Shown piece by piece: positions 17,644 through 26,873 of a DNA stretch of 60,281 bases (position 1 is the first letter of the stretch; every line of letters starts with the position of its first letter). The notes under the pieces are model-generated. The model did not search any database. It saw only the letters and a list, made by a program, of their open reading frames with translations, and had not been told where the DNA came from. The position numbers were made by a program, and so were the translations under genes. The stretch covers positions 916,296 through 976,576 of the forward strand of contig NZ_LN848257.1 in assembly GCF_001499735.1 (NCBI RefSeq), in the 5' to 3' direction. This DNA is from Thiocapsa sp. KS1. GTDB lineage: Bacteria > Pseudomonadota > Gammaproteobacteria > Chromatiales > Chromatiaceae.

Positions 17644-17708
17644 ACCCCAGCCCTTGGATGACGAAAAACCGAGGGAACCTCACCCCTTCGCCTAAGGAAG
17701 GTTTGACA

Positions 17709-18090
17709 TTAGGCGAGCCAGGTCCAAGCGACAGCGATGGCGATGAACGCCTCGTAGCGCCGGTCCAGCTTGTCGTATCGCGCGGAGATCCTGCGTAAGT
17801 ATCTGATAAAAAATAATCGCCTGTGGCCCCTCTTTTTTGGACGCCGCCCGCATGCGGACGGATACGAATGACCGTCCTGCCGATGCAGACCTCCTCGACG
17901 TCGGCATCACCGGCCAACGCCTCGAAGAGGCGCTGCCACACGCCTCGCTCCGGCCAGCGTGCAAACCTAGACGCTGTTCCAGGGCCCGAACGTCTCCGGC
18001 AGGTCGCCCCGGGGCGCTCCCGAGCGGGCAATCCACTGCCAGCCGAAAGTTCGCAGGCTTGTGCTGACAACCCCCATCAAAATCGTGCGG
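17709..18090 (-). pseudogene. IS5-family transposase remnant, frameshifted and internally deleted
   Basis: Reading the minus strand from 18090, pieces of an IS5/IS427-type transposase appear in different frames: GWQWIARSGAPRGDLPETFG and PWNSV, a stop/frame change, then RFARWPERGVWQRLFEALAG with DADVEEVCIGRTVIRIRPHAGGVQKRG. An abrupt jump over an AT-rich stretch (around 17800-17820) leads to the extreme C-terminus RRISARYDKLDRRYEAFIAI ending at a stop at 17709. The middle of the gene is gone. Together with the IS3 remnant this marks an old insertion site. Confidence 0.8.
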
Positions 18091-18127
18091 GCGGCGGGGC
18101 CGGTATGATCCGGCTGGCTGAGGAGAC

Positions 18128-19765
18128 CTAGCGGGCCAACGCACGCGCAACGGAAATGCACGTGAGCGGGTGGTACTGCCCGAAGTACATTGGCGGCACC
18201 GCCAGCGACGGCTTGACGAGCTTTTTGACCGCATGGATCGCGCCCCGCACGCTGTACTCCGTGGTGAACACGATCCCGTTGGGGATCTCGACAAACTGCC
18301 CGAGGAACGCGAAGTTCTTTGAGCCCGCCGGCACCACTTCAGGCCGGTCCCCCTTGGCTCTGCTGAGAAACTGGCTGATGCTGTAGGGCAGCATGCAGGG
18401 GATGCAGGTTGAGGTGTCGAGGATCTCGTTCTTCTCCGCCTCGTCCTGGTCGAACTGCAGGTGACCCAACAGCTCCTCCAGGATCTCGCGACCTGTGCAC
18501 TCGGGCATGGTCTTCTTCACGAACGTGCCGATGCTGTTGTCCCGCAGCGCCGTTACCCAGATGACGCACGTCTCGCGGGGCTGGTCGGGGAACAAGGGCT
18601 GGCGGTAGGTGTGGAGGTGCAGGATCCACGGGGAGGCGGTGATGGGCAACGGGCTCTGGCGGCCCATCTGGCGCTCCACGAACCACTCGAACTTGCGCTG
18701 GAACAGTCCTCCGCGGAAGGTGACGGTGAAGGTCATCATCCTGGACTGCGAGATGTCGCGCAGGAACTGGTCGGGGCGGCCGAGGTCGGGCTGTTTGGCG
18801 GCGATCTTCTTCCACAGGGTCCAGGCGCCGCCAAGGTTCCGGCTGTCGACCGCGGGCTTGTCCACCGGGCGGTCGTGGGCGCCGAACGAGGCGTTGCTGA
18901 CCATGGAGCCGATGGTCAGGAAGACGACGTCGGTATCGCGGACCGGGATGGAGGGCTCGTGCTCGCCGCTCCCGGTCTCGAGGTGGATGCGCCCGATCCA
19001 CCTCTCCTTGCCGCCGGAGTCGGTTTCGAAGTCGACGTCCGAGATCCTGCGGTTGTAGTGGACGTTCACGCCCTTGTCCTGCATGAAGCGCAGGGCGGGC
19101 AGGATGAACGAGTGGAAGTTGGTATAGCGGGTCCGCTCCAGAGCGGCCATCGTGTTCATGTTCGGCATTTCGTGAAAGAAGAGGTGCATGTAGCGCTTCA
19201 TTTCCACCGCCGAATGCCACGGCTGGAAGGCGAAAAGCGACCGCCACATGTACCAGTAATTGCTCGTGAAGAACGCCTCGCCAAAGATGTCCGTAATCTT
19301 CGCACTATCTGGAATCAAGGACTCGGGCGTGGCTAGAAGTTTGGCCATCTTCAGCTTTTCAGCCGTGTTGAGACCAAGGCGATATCCGGTGTCCTTCTTG
19401 CCATTCCCATGCAGCAGGCGAACGACGGTGTGAAGCCTGCATTCTTCATGGTTCTTCTCATGGTCTTGTAGACAGGATTCATGATCATTGTAGGGAATCA
19501 TGGACCACAGTTCTTTGGTGCAGGGGTAGACCTTGTCTTCAAACATGCGGCTGCCCTGCATGAAGTACGCCGGTTGGTCGTTCACGATCACCTTCGAGGC
19601 ATCACAGCTTCCTCCAACAAGATCCTTCTCGCCATGTTGCTCAAAGATATGGATCTTGGATGGATTGAAGTCCGCCTTCTGGATCAGGTACATCGCAGCA
19701 GCAATGGAACCCAAGCCAAGACCATTCAGATAGGCGTTGACAGAAGAATCCTCTCTCTTTTCCAT
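18128..19765 (-). CDS. Oleate hydratase family (MCRA) protein, divergent
   Basis: A 545-residue member of the myosin-cross-reactive-antigen/oleate hydratase family, FAD enzymes that add water to the cis-9 double bond of unsaturated fatty acids. The N-terminal nucleotide-binding loop is YLNGLGLGSIAAAMYLI, and conserved blocks such as WRSLFAFQPWHSAVEMKRYMH and FAFLGQFVEIPNGIVFTTEYSVRGAI are present. However, the catalytic stretch RGGREME of typical hydratases reads QGSRMFE (residues 70-76), so the catalytic Glu is Met. ATG at 19765 (MEKREDSS) is preferred; the frame extends upstream to 19852 without homology. The 5' third is visibly more AT-rich than the rest. Function may differ from hydration. 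Confidence 0.82.
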   Translation of the reverse strand: MEKREDSSVNAYLNGLGLGSIAAAMYLIQKADFNPSKIHIFEQHGEKDLVGGSCDASKVIVNDQPAYFMQGSRMFEDKVYPCTKELWSMIPYNDHESCLQDHEKNHEECRLHTVVRLLHGNGKKDTGYRLGLNTAEKLKMAKLLATPESLIPDSAKITDIFGEAFFTSNYWYMWRSLFAFQPWHSAVEMKRYMHLFFHEMPNMNTMAALERTRYTNFHSFILPALRFMQDKGVNVHYNRRISDVDFETDSGGKERWIGRIHLETGSGEHEPSIPVRDTDVVFLTIGSMVSNASFGAHDRPVDKPAVDSRNLGGAWTLWKKIAAKQPDLGRPDQFLRDISQSRMMTFTVTFRGGLFQRKFEWFVERQMGRQSPLPITASPWILHLHTYRQPLFPDQPRETCVIWVTALRDNSIGTFVKKTMPECTGREILEELLGHLQFDQDEAEKNEILDTSTCIPCMLPYSISQFLSRAKGDRPEVVPAGSKNFAFLGQFVEIPNGIVFTTEYSVRGAIHAVKKLVKPSLAVPPMYFGQYHPLTCISVARALAR

Positions 19766-19835
19766 GGTCGCGTGTCTCTCTTTATTCCGGAAACTTCTCG
19801 ATGGAACTCTTGAAACGGACACCGAAGAAGTCGGG

Positions 19836-21593
19836 TCAATCGCCCGAGACAAGACCGAACTCGCGCAACAGAGCGCCGATTTGGGTATTATCGAGTTTGT
19901 CCATCAGCAGATTGCGCAGGAACGCAGGTCCCGGGATGTCGATCTCCTCGCCGTCGCGCAGGCGGCCGATCGCGGACAGGAGCATGCGAATGTCGTAGGT
20001 GGAGTTGAAGACCTCCGGCACGCCGCGCTCGACGTCGAGCAGGGTGTAGACGGCCTCCATCGGCGTTCGGACGGAGTACTCGGTGGTGAAGATGCAGTCG
20101 CGTTCCTTGGATTCCGCGAACTGCCCGATGAAGGCGAAGTTGACAGCGCCCTCGGGCACCACATCCGGACGGTCACCGGCTTGGCGTGGCATGAAGAAGG
20201 CGGTCACGTAAGGCATCATCACCGGCACGGTGATCGCACCCGTCGCGGCCAGTTCGGGGATGTCCTCGACCGGTACGCCCAGGTGATAGAGCCACTCCCG
20301 GGTGATCTCCTCGCCGCTGCAGTCCTGCATCGGCTTGTTCACGTAATCGCCGGGTGTATCGACGAACAGCGCGTAAACCCAAACCACAAGCTGGTCCTTG
20401 GGCTGCTACTTGAAGTGCGGCTGGCGGTTCACCGTCCAACTGAGCAGCCAGGATGAGTCCTTCGCGGTCACGATGCCGCCGGTCACCACCTTGCCGCTGA
20501 ACGGATCACGCTTGGCGATCTTCTGGATGTACCTTGGGATGCGCGCATCGAGTGTCGTGACCGTGGCCGACTCCCATTTGGTCTCGGGGATGTGCGAGCC
20601 GAACACGTCCGGGTGCCCGAACGCCGGATCCTTTGCGGCGATGCGCCGCCAAAGGTCCCATGCCGGTGCAGGCCCGATATTGAGATTGGCCGGTGTGTGG
20701 TGGTCGCCGTTGTCGGAGTTCTCGGTGAGCGAGCCGATGGTCATGAACACCAGGTCGTCGGGACCAAGATCGACGCCGTCCCTGATCCAGTGGATACGGG
20801 TCGCCTGTTTGCGTCCGGGAGCGATGTTGAAATCGACATCGGTCACCTCGGTTCCGTAATGGAACATCACGCCATGATCCATCAGCCACTTGACCAGCGG
20901 CAGCACCAGCGACTCATACTGGTTGTACTTGGTGAACTTCAGCGTCGAGAAGTCCGGCATACCGCGGATTTGGTGGATGAAACGGTGCAGGTATCGTTTC
21001 ATCTCCAGCGCCGAGTGCCACTCCTCGAAGGCGAACATGGTGCGCCAGTACAACCAGAAATTGCTGCTCAGGAATTCCTTCCCGAAGATCTCGTTGATGC
21101 GCTTGTTCTCCATCTCCTGGCCGGTGGCCAGGAAGAGCTTGACGATCTCCTTCTGCGCCTGCTCGCCGAGCGTGAACAGGCCGTCGGTCTGCGCGTCCTC
21201 GCCGCGATTCACCGTGGCGCGCTGCAAAGAAGAGTTCGGATCGTCCTTGTCGAGCCAATAGAACTCGTCGAGCACGCTGGCATCCTCGATCTCCAGCGAC
21301 GGGATCGAGCGGTATAGGTCCCACAGGCATTCGAAGTGCTCTTCCATCTCGCGCCCGCCACGGATCACGAAGCCCTTGTTCGGCTCCTTGATGCCGTCCA
21401 GCGCGCCACCGGGCAACTGGTGCTGCTCCAGAATGTTGATTTTGTTTCCGGAAATCTGACCGTCGCGGATCAAGAAGGCCGCGCCCGCCAGCGCAGCCAG
21501 GCCCGAGCCGACAAACCAGGCCGTTTTGTTCTCCGCACCCTTGGGTTTGCGTGGGCGGGCGAAGGCTTCATAGTTGCCGTTGCTGTAGTACAT
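19836..21593 (-). pseudogene. ohyA: Oleate hydratase gene interrupted by one amber codon
   Basis: A canonical oleate hydratase reading frame (about 585 codons, normal family length) with TAG at codon 396 (20406-20408). The residues on both sides are continuous and in the same frame: SWTVNRQPHFK, stop, QPKDQLVVWVYALFVDTPGDY. The N-terminal part has the full FAD motif (VGSGLAALAGAAFLIRDG), the catalytic RGGREMEEHFE with Glu82, and WRTMFAFEEWHSALEMKRYLH. Without suppression, the product is a 395-residue fragment lacking the C-terminal third. It lies directly between the phosphoketolase gene and the divergent paralogue, all on one strand. Confidence 0.85.
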
Positions 21594-21752
21594 AACGCTC
21601 TCTTTTATTGCCTGACGGGGTTGGAAATGACCTGCCGGTCGGTTTTGGCTTGGTCGACGCCGAAGACATCGACCTTAGCGTTTACCTTTGCGTCTTCAGT
21701 GAAGTTTGCATTGATCATCAGCGCACCGGGCGCTGGCCGGTTGCCGGTCGCG

Positions 21753-24113
21753 CTATTGCACCCATGTCCAATCCCGAATCTCCGGCAGATCCTCCCCGTG
21801 CTCGGCGATGTAGTGCTTGTGCTCGATGAGCTTGTCGCGAATCGCCTGCTTGGCGTAGGCGGCCTTGGGTCCGAGTCGCGGCACGCGATCGATGACGTCG
21901 GCGACCAGATCGAAGCGATCCAGCGCGTTCTTGACCACCGTATCGAAGGGCGTCGAGGTGGTGCCCTCCTCCTTGTATCCGCGCACATGCAGGTTGTGGT
22001 GGTTGGTGCGGCGATACGTAAGCCGGTGGATCAGCCAGGGATAGCCGTGATAGGCGAAGATGATGGGTTTATCGGTCGTGAAGAGCAGGTCGAAATCCCG
22101 GTCGCTCAAGCCGTGCGGGTGTTCGCCGGGCGGCTGGAGCTTCATGAGGTCGACCACGTTGATGACCCGGATCTTCAGGTCTGGAACATGCGCACGCAGC
22201 AGGCTGACCGCTGCCAGGGTTTCGAGTGTGGGCACGTCGCCGGCGCAGGCCATCACGACCTCCGGCTCGCCGCCCTGGTCGTTGCTGGCCCAGGGCCAGA
22301 TTCCGATGCCGGCGGTGCAATGCTTGATCGCGGCATCCATGTCGAGCCATTGGGGCGAGGACTGTTTCCCCGCCACGACGACATTCACATAGTTGCGGCT
22401 ACGCAGACAGTGATCGGTCACCGAGAGCAGGGTATTGGCGTCCGGCGGCAGATAGACCCGGATGACCTCCGCCTTCTTGTTGACGACGTGGTCGATGAAG
22501 CCGGGATCCTGATGGCTGAAGCCGTTGTGATCCTGGCGCCAGACATGGGAGGAGAGCAGATAGTTGAGCGAGGCGATGGGCCGGCGCCAGGGGATGTGAT
22601 TGCACACCTTGAGCCACTTGGCGTGCTGGTTGAACATGGAGTCGATGATATGGATGAAGGCTTCGTAGCAGGAGAAGAAGCCGTGACGGCCGGTGAGTAG
22701 ATAGCCTTCGAGCCAGCCCTCGCACTGATGCTCGCTCAACATCTCCATCACCCGGCCAGCGGGTCCGACATGCTCGTCACCCGGGATAACCTGCGCAACC
22801 GAACAGCGCTCCGTGACCTCGAACACCGCGTCCCAGCGGTTGGAGGCCGTCTCGTCCGGGCTGAAGACACGAAAGGTCTCGGGATTGAGCCGCACCACCT
22901 CGCGAATGAAGCGGCCCTGGACGCGGGTCGCCTCGGCGTCCACGCCACCCGGCCGAGGCACGTCCACCGCATGGTCGCGAAAATCCGGCATCCGCAGATC
23001 GCGCAGCAGCAGCCCGCCGTTGGCGTGCGGGTTGGCGCTCATGCGCCGCTCGCCGCGGGGGGCGAGGGCCGCGATGTCCGCGTTGAGTCGACCGGTGGCG
23101 TCGAACAACTCCTCCGGGCGATAGCTCTTCAGCCAGTCTTCCAGGATCTCCAGATGCCCCGGGTGCGTCATGTCGGCCATCGGCACCTGATGGGAGCGAA
23201 AGGTGCCTTCGGTCGCCTTGCCGTCCACGCTCTTCGGGCCGGTCCAGCCCTTAGGCGAGCGCAGGATGATCATCGGCCAGCGCGGACGCGTGTCGAAACC
23301 GAAGGCGCGGGCGTTGTTCTGGATGCGCTGGATCTCGGCGACCGCGGTGTCGAGCGTGGCGGCCATGAGCTGATGCATCCTCATGGGGTCGTCGCCCTCG
23401 ACGACATAAGGCGCGTAACCATAGCCGTAGAACAGCGCCTCCAGCTCATCGCGCGGGATGCGCGCAAGCACCGTGGGACCGGCGATCTTGTAGCCGTTCA
23501 GGTGCAGGATGGGCAGCACGGCACCGTCGTGGATCGGGTTGAGGAACTTGTTGGAGTGCCAGCTCGTGGCGAGCGGGCCGGTCTCCGCCTCGCCATCGCC
23601 GACCACGCAGGCCACGATCAGATCGGGATTGTCGAAGGCCGCGCCATAGGCATGCGAGAGCGAATAGCCCAGCTCGCCGCCCTCGTTGATCGACCCCGGC
23701 GTCTCGGGCGCGACATGACTGGGGATACCGCCGGGAAAGGAGAACTGCTTGAACAGCCGCCGCATCCCCTCCTCGTCTCGCGAGATGTTCGGATAGACCT
23801 CGCTGTAGGTGCCTTCCAGATAGGCGTTCGCCACCATCGCGGGCCCGCCGTGACCGGGGCCGGCGACATAGATGAAGCTCAGGTCGTTGTCCTTGATGAC
23901 GCGATTGAGATGCGCGTAGATGAAGCTCAGCCCCGGCGTCGTCCCCCAGTGACCGAGCAGGCGCGGTTTGATATGCGCCAGCGCAAGCGGCTCTTTCAGC
24001 AGCGGATTGTCGTAGAGATAGATCTGTCCGACCGAGAGATAGTTCGCCGCGCGCCACCAGGCGTCGAGCTTGCGCAGCTGTTCGGGGTCGAGGGTCTGGG
24101 TCGGCGTAGTCAT
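21753..24113 (-). CDS. xfp: Phosphoketolase (xylulose-5-P/fructose-6-P)
   Basis: A 786-residue thiamine-diphosphate enzyme that splits xylulose-5-phosphate or fructose-6-phosphate with phosphate to acetyl phosphate plus a C3 or C4 sugar phosphate. The family motifs are full length: [19 protein letters not shown] at the N-terminus, [45 protein letters not shown] (ThDP-binding GDGE), the middle domain with VFEVTERC, and [19 protein letters not shown] in the C-terminal domain. In autotrophs this bypass makes acetyl phosphate from Calvin-cycle sugars. No acetate kinase gene is adjacent, which is unusual; the downstream genes are the two oleate hydratase homologues. Confidence 0.93.
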   Translation of the reverse strand: MTTPTQTLDPEQLRKLDAWWRAANYLSVGQIYLYDNPLLKEPLALAHIKPRLLGHWGTTPGLSFIYAHLNRVIKDNDLSFIYVAGPGHGGPAMVANAYLEGTYSEVYPNISRDEEGMRRLFKQFSFPGGIPSHVAPETPGSINEGGELGYSLSHAYGAAFDNPDLIVACVVGDGEAETGPLATSWHSNKFLNPIHDGAVLPILHLNGYKIAGPTVLARIPRDELEALFYGYGYAPYVVEGDDPMRMHQLMAATLDTAVAEIQRIQNNARAFGFDTRPRWPMIILRSPKGWTGPKSVDGKATEGTFRSHQVPMADMTHPGHLEILEDWLKSYRPEELFDATGRLNADIAALAPRGERRMSANPHANGGLLLRDLRMPDFRDHAVDVPRPGGVDAEATRVQGRFIREVVRLNPETFRVFSPDETASNRWDAVFEVTERCSVAQVIPGDEHVGPAGRVMEMLSEHQCEGWLEGYLLTGRHGFFSCYEAFIHIIDSMFNQHAKWLKVCNHIPWRRPIASLNYLLSSHVWRQDHNGFSHQDPGFIDHVVNKKAEVIRVYLPPDANTLLSVTDHCLRSRNYVNVVVAGKQSSPQWLDMDAAIKHCTAGIGIWPWASNDQGGEPEVVMACAGDVPTLETLAAVSLLRAHVPDLKIRVINVVDLMKLQPPGEHPHGLSDRDFDLLFTTDKPIIFAYHGYPWLIHRLTYRRTNHHNLHVRGYKEEGTTSTPFDTVVKNALDRFDLVADVIDRVPRLGPKAAYAKQAIRDKLIEHKHYIAEHGEDLPEIRDWTWVQ

Positions 24114-24632
24114 GCACGGATTCCTGGAGGGACGTTACATGGGTGATGCCACCTGGCCATGCAGCGGCCCATCGAGGGAGTGGCGAGCGGATGTCGGACA
24201 TTGCGTATCCGTGAACGGCAAGCAGACACCCTCACCGCCCGGCGGGTCTGTGCGTTACAGAACATAGGATTGGAAAAGCGTCGAAGTACAACCGCAAGAC
24301 AATGACGCGCGTTGGTGCCACGACAGCGCCATGACTCCAATCGGGTGATGTGGGATGAGCCTAAAAAGAGCAGTTGGCGCCCGTCGCGGGCCGTTTCCGG
24401 CCCACGGCCGAGCACATCAAGCGGGTGGTTCGGCGGCGACGCCGGGGCCGGCGGTTACGGTTGGCGGCCGTTGAGGGACTCCATCAGCGCGCGAGGGGAG
24501 CAGCCTATGCTGCCTCGACGATGGCATGCAGCGTCATCGTGGTCTGTTTACAACGAGCGACGAACCAACGAATCTCCCGCTCCTGAACGTGCTCGACAAG
24601 GTCGAGCACCGCAACTCGCCGGCGTCTTGGAT
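24114..24632. other. Intergenic region upstream of phosphoketolase, 519 bp
   Basis: No gene recognised. Short open frames on both strands have arginine-rich translations without family features. The stretch 24180-24300 holds the likely phosphoketolase promoter region. This spacer joins the truncated dioxygenase to its right and may itself be decayed DNA. Confidence 0.35.
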
Positions 24633-25121
24633 TCACCCGAAGCAAAAGGCCGAGAGGCGCGTTTCAAGCACCCGATCGCTGAAGACCCGCCGACCTCGGT
24701 CGTCGCTCGCCGCACCGGCAACCACCATCAGCGGCAGCAGATGCTCTTCGACCCGCGGCGGATGGGAAAGACGTGCCGAGGGTGCGTCTGCCCAGCCGGC
24801 CAGCACTTGCGCGCGGCGGGTCGGCTCGGCCTCGACCGCGGCAGTGAGCCAACGGTCGAAATCGTCGGAGATCGGAGCGTAGCGCGGATCGCCGTAACCG
24901 CGCATGTTGTGGAAGCTCATCCCGCTGCCGATGATGAGTACGCCCTCCTCGCGCAAGGATGCCAACGCGCGACCGGCATCGAGATGGACCACGGGGTCGA
25001 GGGTGTCGAGCAGGGAGAGTTGGATCACCGGAATGTCGGCGTCCGGGAAGATCAGCAGCAGCGGAATGAACCAGGTCGGCATCCGGGTCGGGGCGGACGG
25101 GGTAATGGTTTCTGCAGTCAT
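24633..25121 (-). pseudogene. DODA-type extradiol ring-cleavage dioxygenase, N-terminally truncated
   Basis: The C-terminal 160 residues of the YgiD/4,5-DOPA-dioxygenase family are clear: FIPLLLIFPDADIPVIQLSL, HLDAGRALASLREEGVLIIGSGMSFHNMRGY and the ending AASDDRGRRVFSDRVLETRLSAFCFG. Family members are about 260 residues; the first 100, with the metal-binding His residues, are absent. An ATG at 25121 exists in frame (MTAETITPSAPTRM), but the residues before MPTWFIP do not look like the family. Probably a remnant, although it could still be translated. Confidence 0.75.
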
Positions 25122-25205
25122 GGGCATCGGCCTCTTTGGTTCAGGATCAAATTGGCGTCCAGGTCGAGCGTGGATGACGCAGGACACGATGTCTACAATC
25201 CGACG

Positions 25206-25404
25206 ATGATTCCCACCTTCCCGCCTGCATCGCCCGCCCCGATCGAGCCGCTGAGCGATGCCGGCGAGCGCATCGTCGACCACGGCCCCGAGAGCGGCTT
25301 CTGCGAGCTGCGGGTGCAGGTGCGCGGTCAGCGCGACCTGGTCGCCCTGATCGGCTCGGCAGCCAGCATCTCGCCCGGCGAGCATGTCGAAAGCCGAGGA
25401 TCAT
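25206..25404 (+). pseudogene. RecD2-like helicase, N-terminal fragment
   Basis: About 65 codons starting at ATG 25206. The segment AGERIVDHGPESGFCELRVQ with RGQRDLVALIGSAASISPGE matches the N-terminal OB-like domain of RecD2-type (ATP-dependent RecD-like) helicases, normally followed by more than 600 residues with Walker motifs. Here the similarity stops near 25400 and unrelated sequence continues. It stands head-to-head with the dioxygenase remnant, pointing to deletions in this interval. Confidence 0.65.
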
Positions 25405-25864
25405 TCGGGCAATCGTCTCGTCGGGATAGACATCAACGGAACGCTTCGATGAGACAGAGTTGGCGCCTCATTAGGGTCTTCCCCGGCGATTTGAGACGCG
25501 CACGAGCGGAAGACGATTTAGACCCAATCGAGACGGTTGGCGGGCTTAACTGAGTGCTCTGTTCCGTTGCACCCCAAACCCCTAAACGGGTTTTGCGTTC
25601 CATTGCGCCTTCAAACCCAGTGATCATCGTGACATTCGTCGTGCCAATAGAACCGGGGAGATCCGAGTTGACAGTTTCGCAACCAGATACGGATGCCTCT
25701 CGACACGATGCCACGGCACCGTTTGCTCCTGACGGTGCGCAGGTACCGTCGCGCCTCGCGCGGATCATGCGGGCCATCTCGAAGCGGTTTCCCCGCGATC
25801 CGAGCGGCGAGAACGCCATGGCGGTGCGCCTGTTTCGCCGCGCGATCTGATCGCGGCGGGACCG
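25405..25864. other. Intergenic region without recognisable gene
   Basis: The stretch between the helicase fragment and the MtrA-like gene is less GC-rich around 25540-25640. Two short frames (plus strand 25554-25850; minus strand 25433-25930) have no recognisable features. The plus-strand one ends PRDPSGENAMAVRLFRRAI just before the MtrA-like gene in another frame, so it could be a frameshifted former N-terminus of that protein. Confidence 0.3.
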
Positions 25865-26722
25865 TTGCAACGACGATGGCATCGCCGTGCAGGGCACCCA
25901 CCTTGGCCGCTGGTGGCGGGCGAGTATCACGTCGGCGATGTCACCGCGAGCGTGGCGGTCTGCACCCTATCCAGCCGGGATCTCATCGCGCCCGTCTCCG
26001 TGCTTCCCGGTGTCGCCATTGCCGGCCGCCTCATCACCGTCAATCTCGGGATCGAACGTATGGTGACCAATCTGCTCGGCAATCCGGGGATTCGCGCCCT
26101 GGTCATCTGCGGGAAGGACTCGCCGGTGTTTCACACCGCGCAGGCGATACGCGCTCTCGTGGAGAATGGCGTGACGGCCGAGCGGCGCATCATCGGCGCG
26201 CAGGGCCATTGGCCGGTTCTCGGCAACCTGAGCACGGCACAGATCGCGCGGTTTCGCGATCAAGTCATGCTGGTCGATGCGATCGGCACGAGCGAGATTC
26301 CGATGATTGCTCGCCAGGTCGCCGCTGCCGCCGAGCGGGTTGCCTCGCTGCCTCCCATGGCCGGATCGGAGCCTGCTGTCGATACGCCCTCTCGGCCGAC
26401 GTTCAAGCGGATTGCCGCGGGCGGTCATCGAGAGCCCGTCGGCTACGATCCGCGAGGCTTCTTCATCATCACACTTGACCGGAATGCGGGGGAGATTGTC
26501 TGCCGGCAGTATTCGGTCGATCACGCTCCGGCCCACGAGATTCGCTCGCACTCGGCGGAGCGCATCCTGCTGGGGCTCTTGCGGGCGGATCTCGTCTCCA
26601 GGCTCAGTCATGCAGGCTACTTGGGTGCCGAGCTGGCAAAGGCCGAAATAGCGCTGCGGCTTGGTTTCCGCTACGAGCAAGACAAGCCACTCGCGGCATC
26701 GCCTCAAAAACCTTGCAAATGA
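25865..26722 (+). CDS. MtrA-like corrinoid-domain protein with DUF4346
   Basis: A 285-residue two-domain protein. Residues about 14-135 resemble the cytoplasmic corrinoid domain of MtrA, subunit A of the methanogen methyltetrahydromethanopterin:CoM methyltransferase: WPLVAGEYHVGD, VAVCTLSS, AIAGRLITVNLGIERMV, RALVICGKDSPVFHTAQAI and RRIIGAQG. His90 in SPVFHTAQ sits at the place of the MtrA corrinoid ligand His. The C-terminal part is DUF4346 (YDPRGFFIITLDR, HAGYLGAELAKAEIALRLGF). No membrane helix. The start is unsure: the in-frame candidate is TTG at 25865. No other Mtr genes are nearby, so a role in methyl or corrinoid chemistry is inference. Confidence 0.72.
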   Translation: MQRRWHRRAGHPPWPLVAGEYHVGDVTASVAVCTLSSRDLIAPVSVLPGVAIAGRLITVNLGIERMVTNLLGNPGIRALVICGKDSPVFHTAQAIRALVENGVTAERRIIGAQGHWPVLGNLSTAQIARFRDQVMLVDAIGTSEIPMIARQVAAAAERVASLPPMAGSEPAVDTPSRPTFKRIAAGGHREPVGYDPRGFFIITLDRNAGEIVCRQYSVDHAPAHEIRSHSAERILLGLLRADLVSRLSHAGYLGAELAKAEIALRLGFRYEQDKPLAASPQKPCK

Positions 26723-26873
26723 AAGCAGTAGGTCCAGACGCGTCGGCGTTTCACGGGTAAACCAAGGCACCTGACGAGAATCCGGCACTGCCGTGCCGTC
26801 ATCCGCCGGCAATGATCCGCGGCGCTCGATCTGCGACCATACCCCTCGAGCCCCGTATCGCCGACGTCACGCC

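Noticed and set aside
20406..20408. Pyrrolysine or programmed readthrough at the oleate hydratase amber codon
   Set aside because: No pyl genes or structured readthrough signal seen in the window; simple nonsense mutation is the simpler reading.
21605..21752. Short minus-strand peptide MINANFTEDAKVNAKVDVFG in the gap after phosphoketolase
   Set aside because: The peptide has protein-like composition but is only 37 codons, with no family and no clear ribosome-binding site.
22728..24146. 472-codon plus-strand frame opposite phosphoketolase
   Set aside because: Antisense shadow with biased composition; phosphoketolase covers the whole span.
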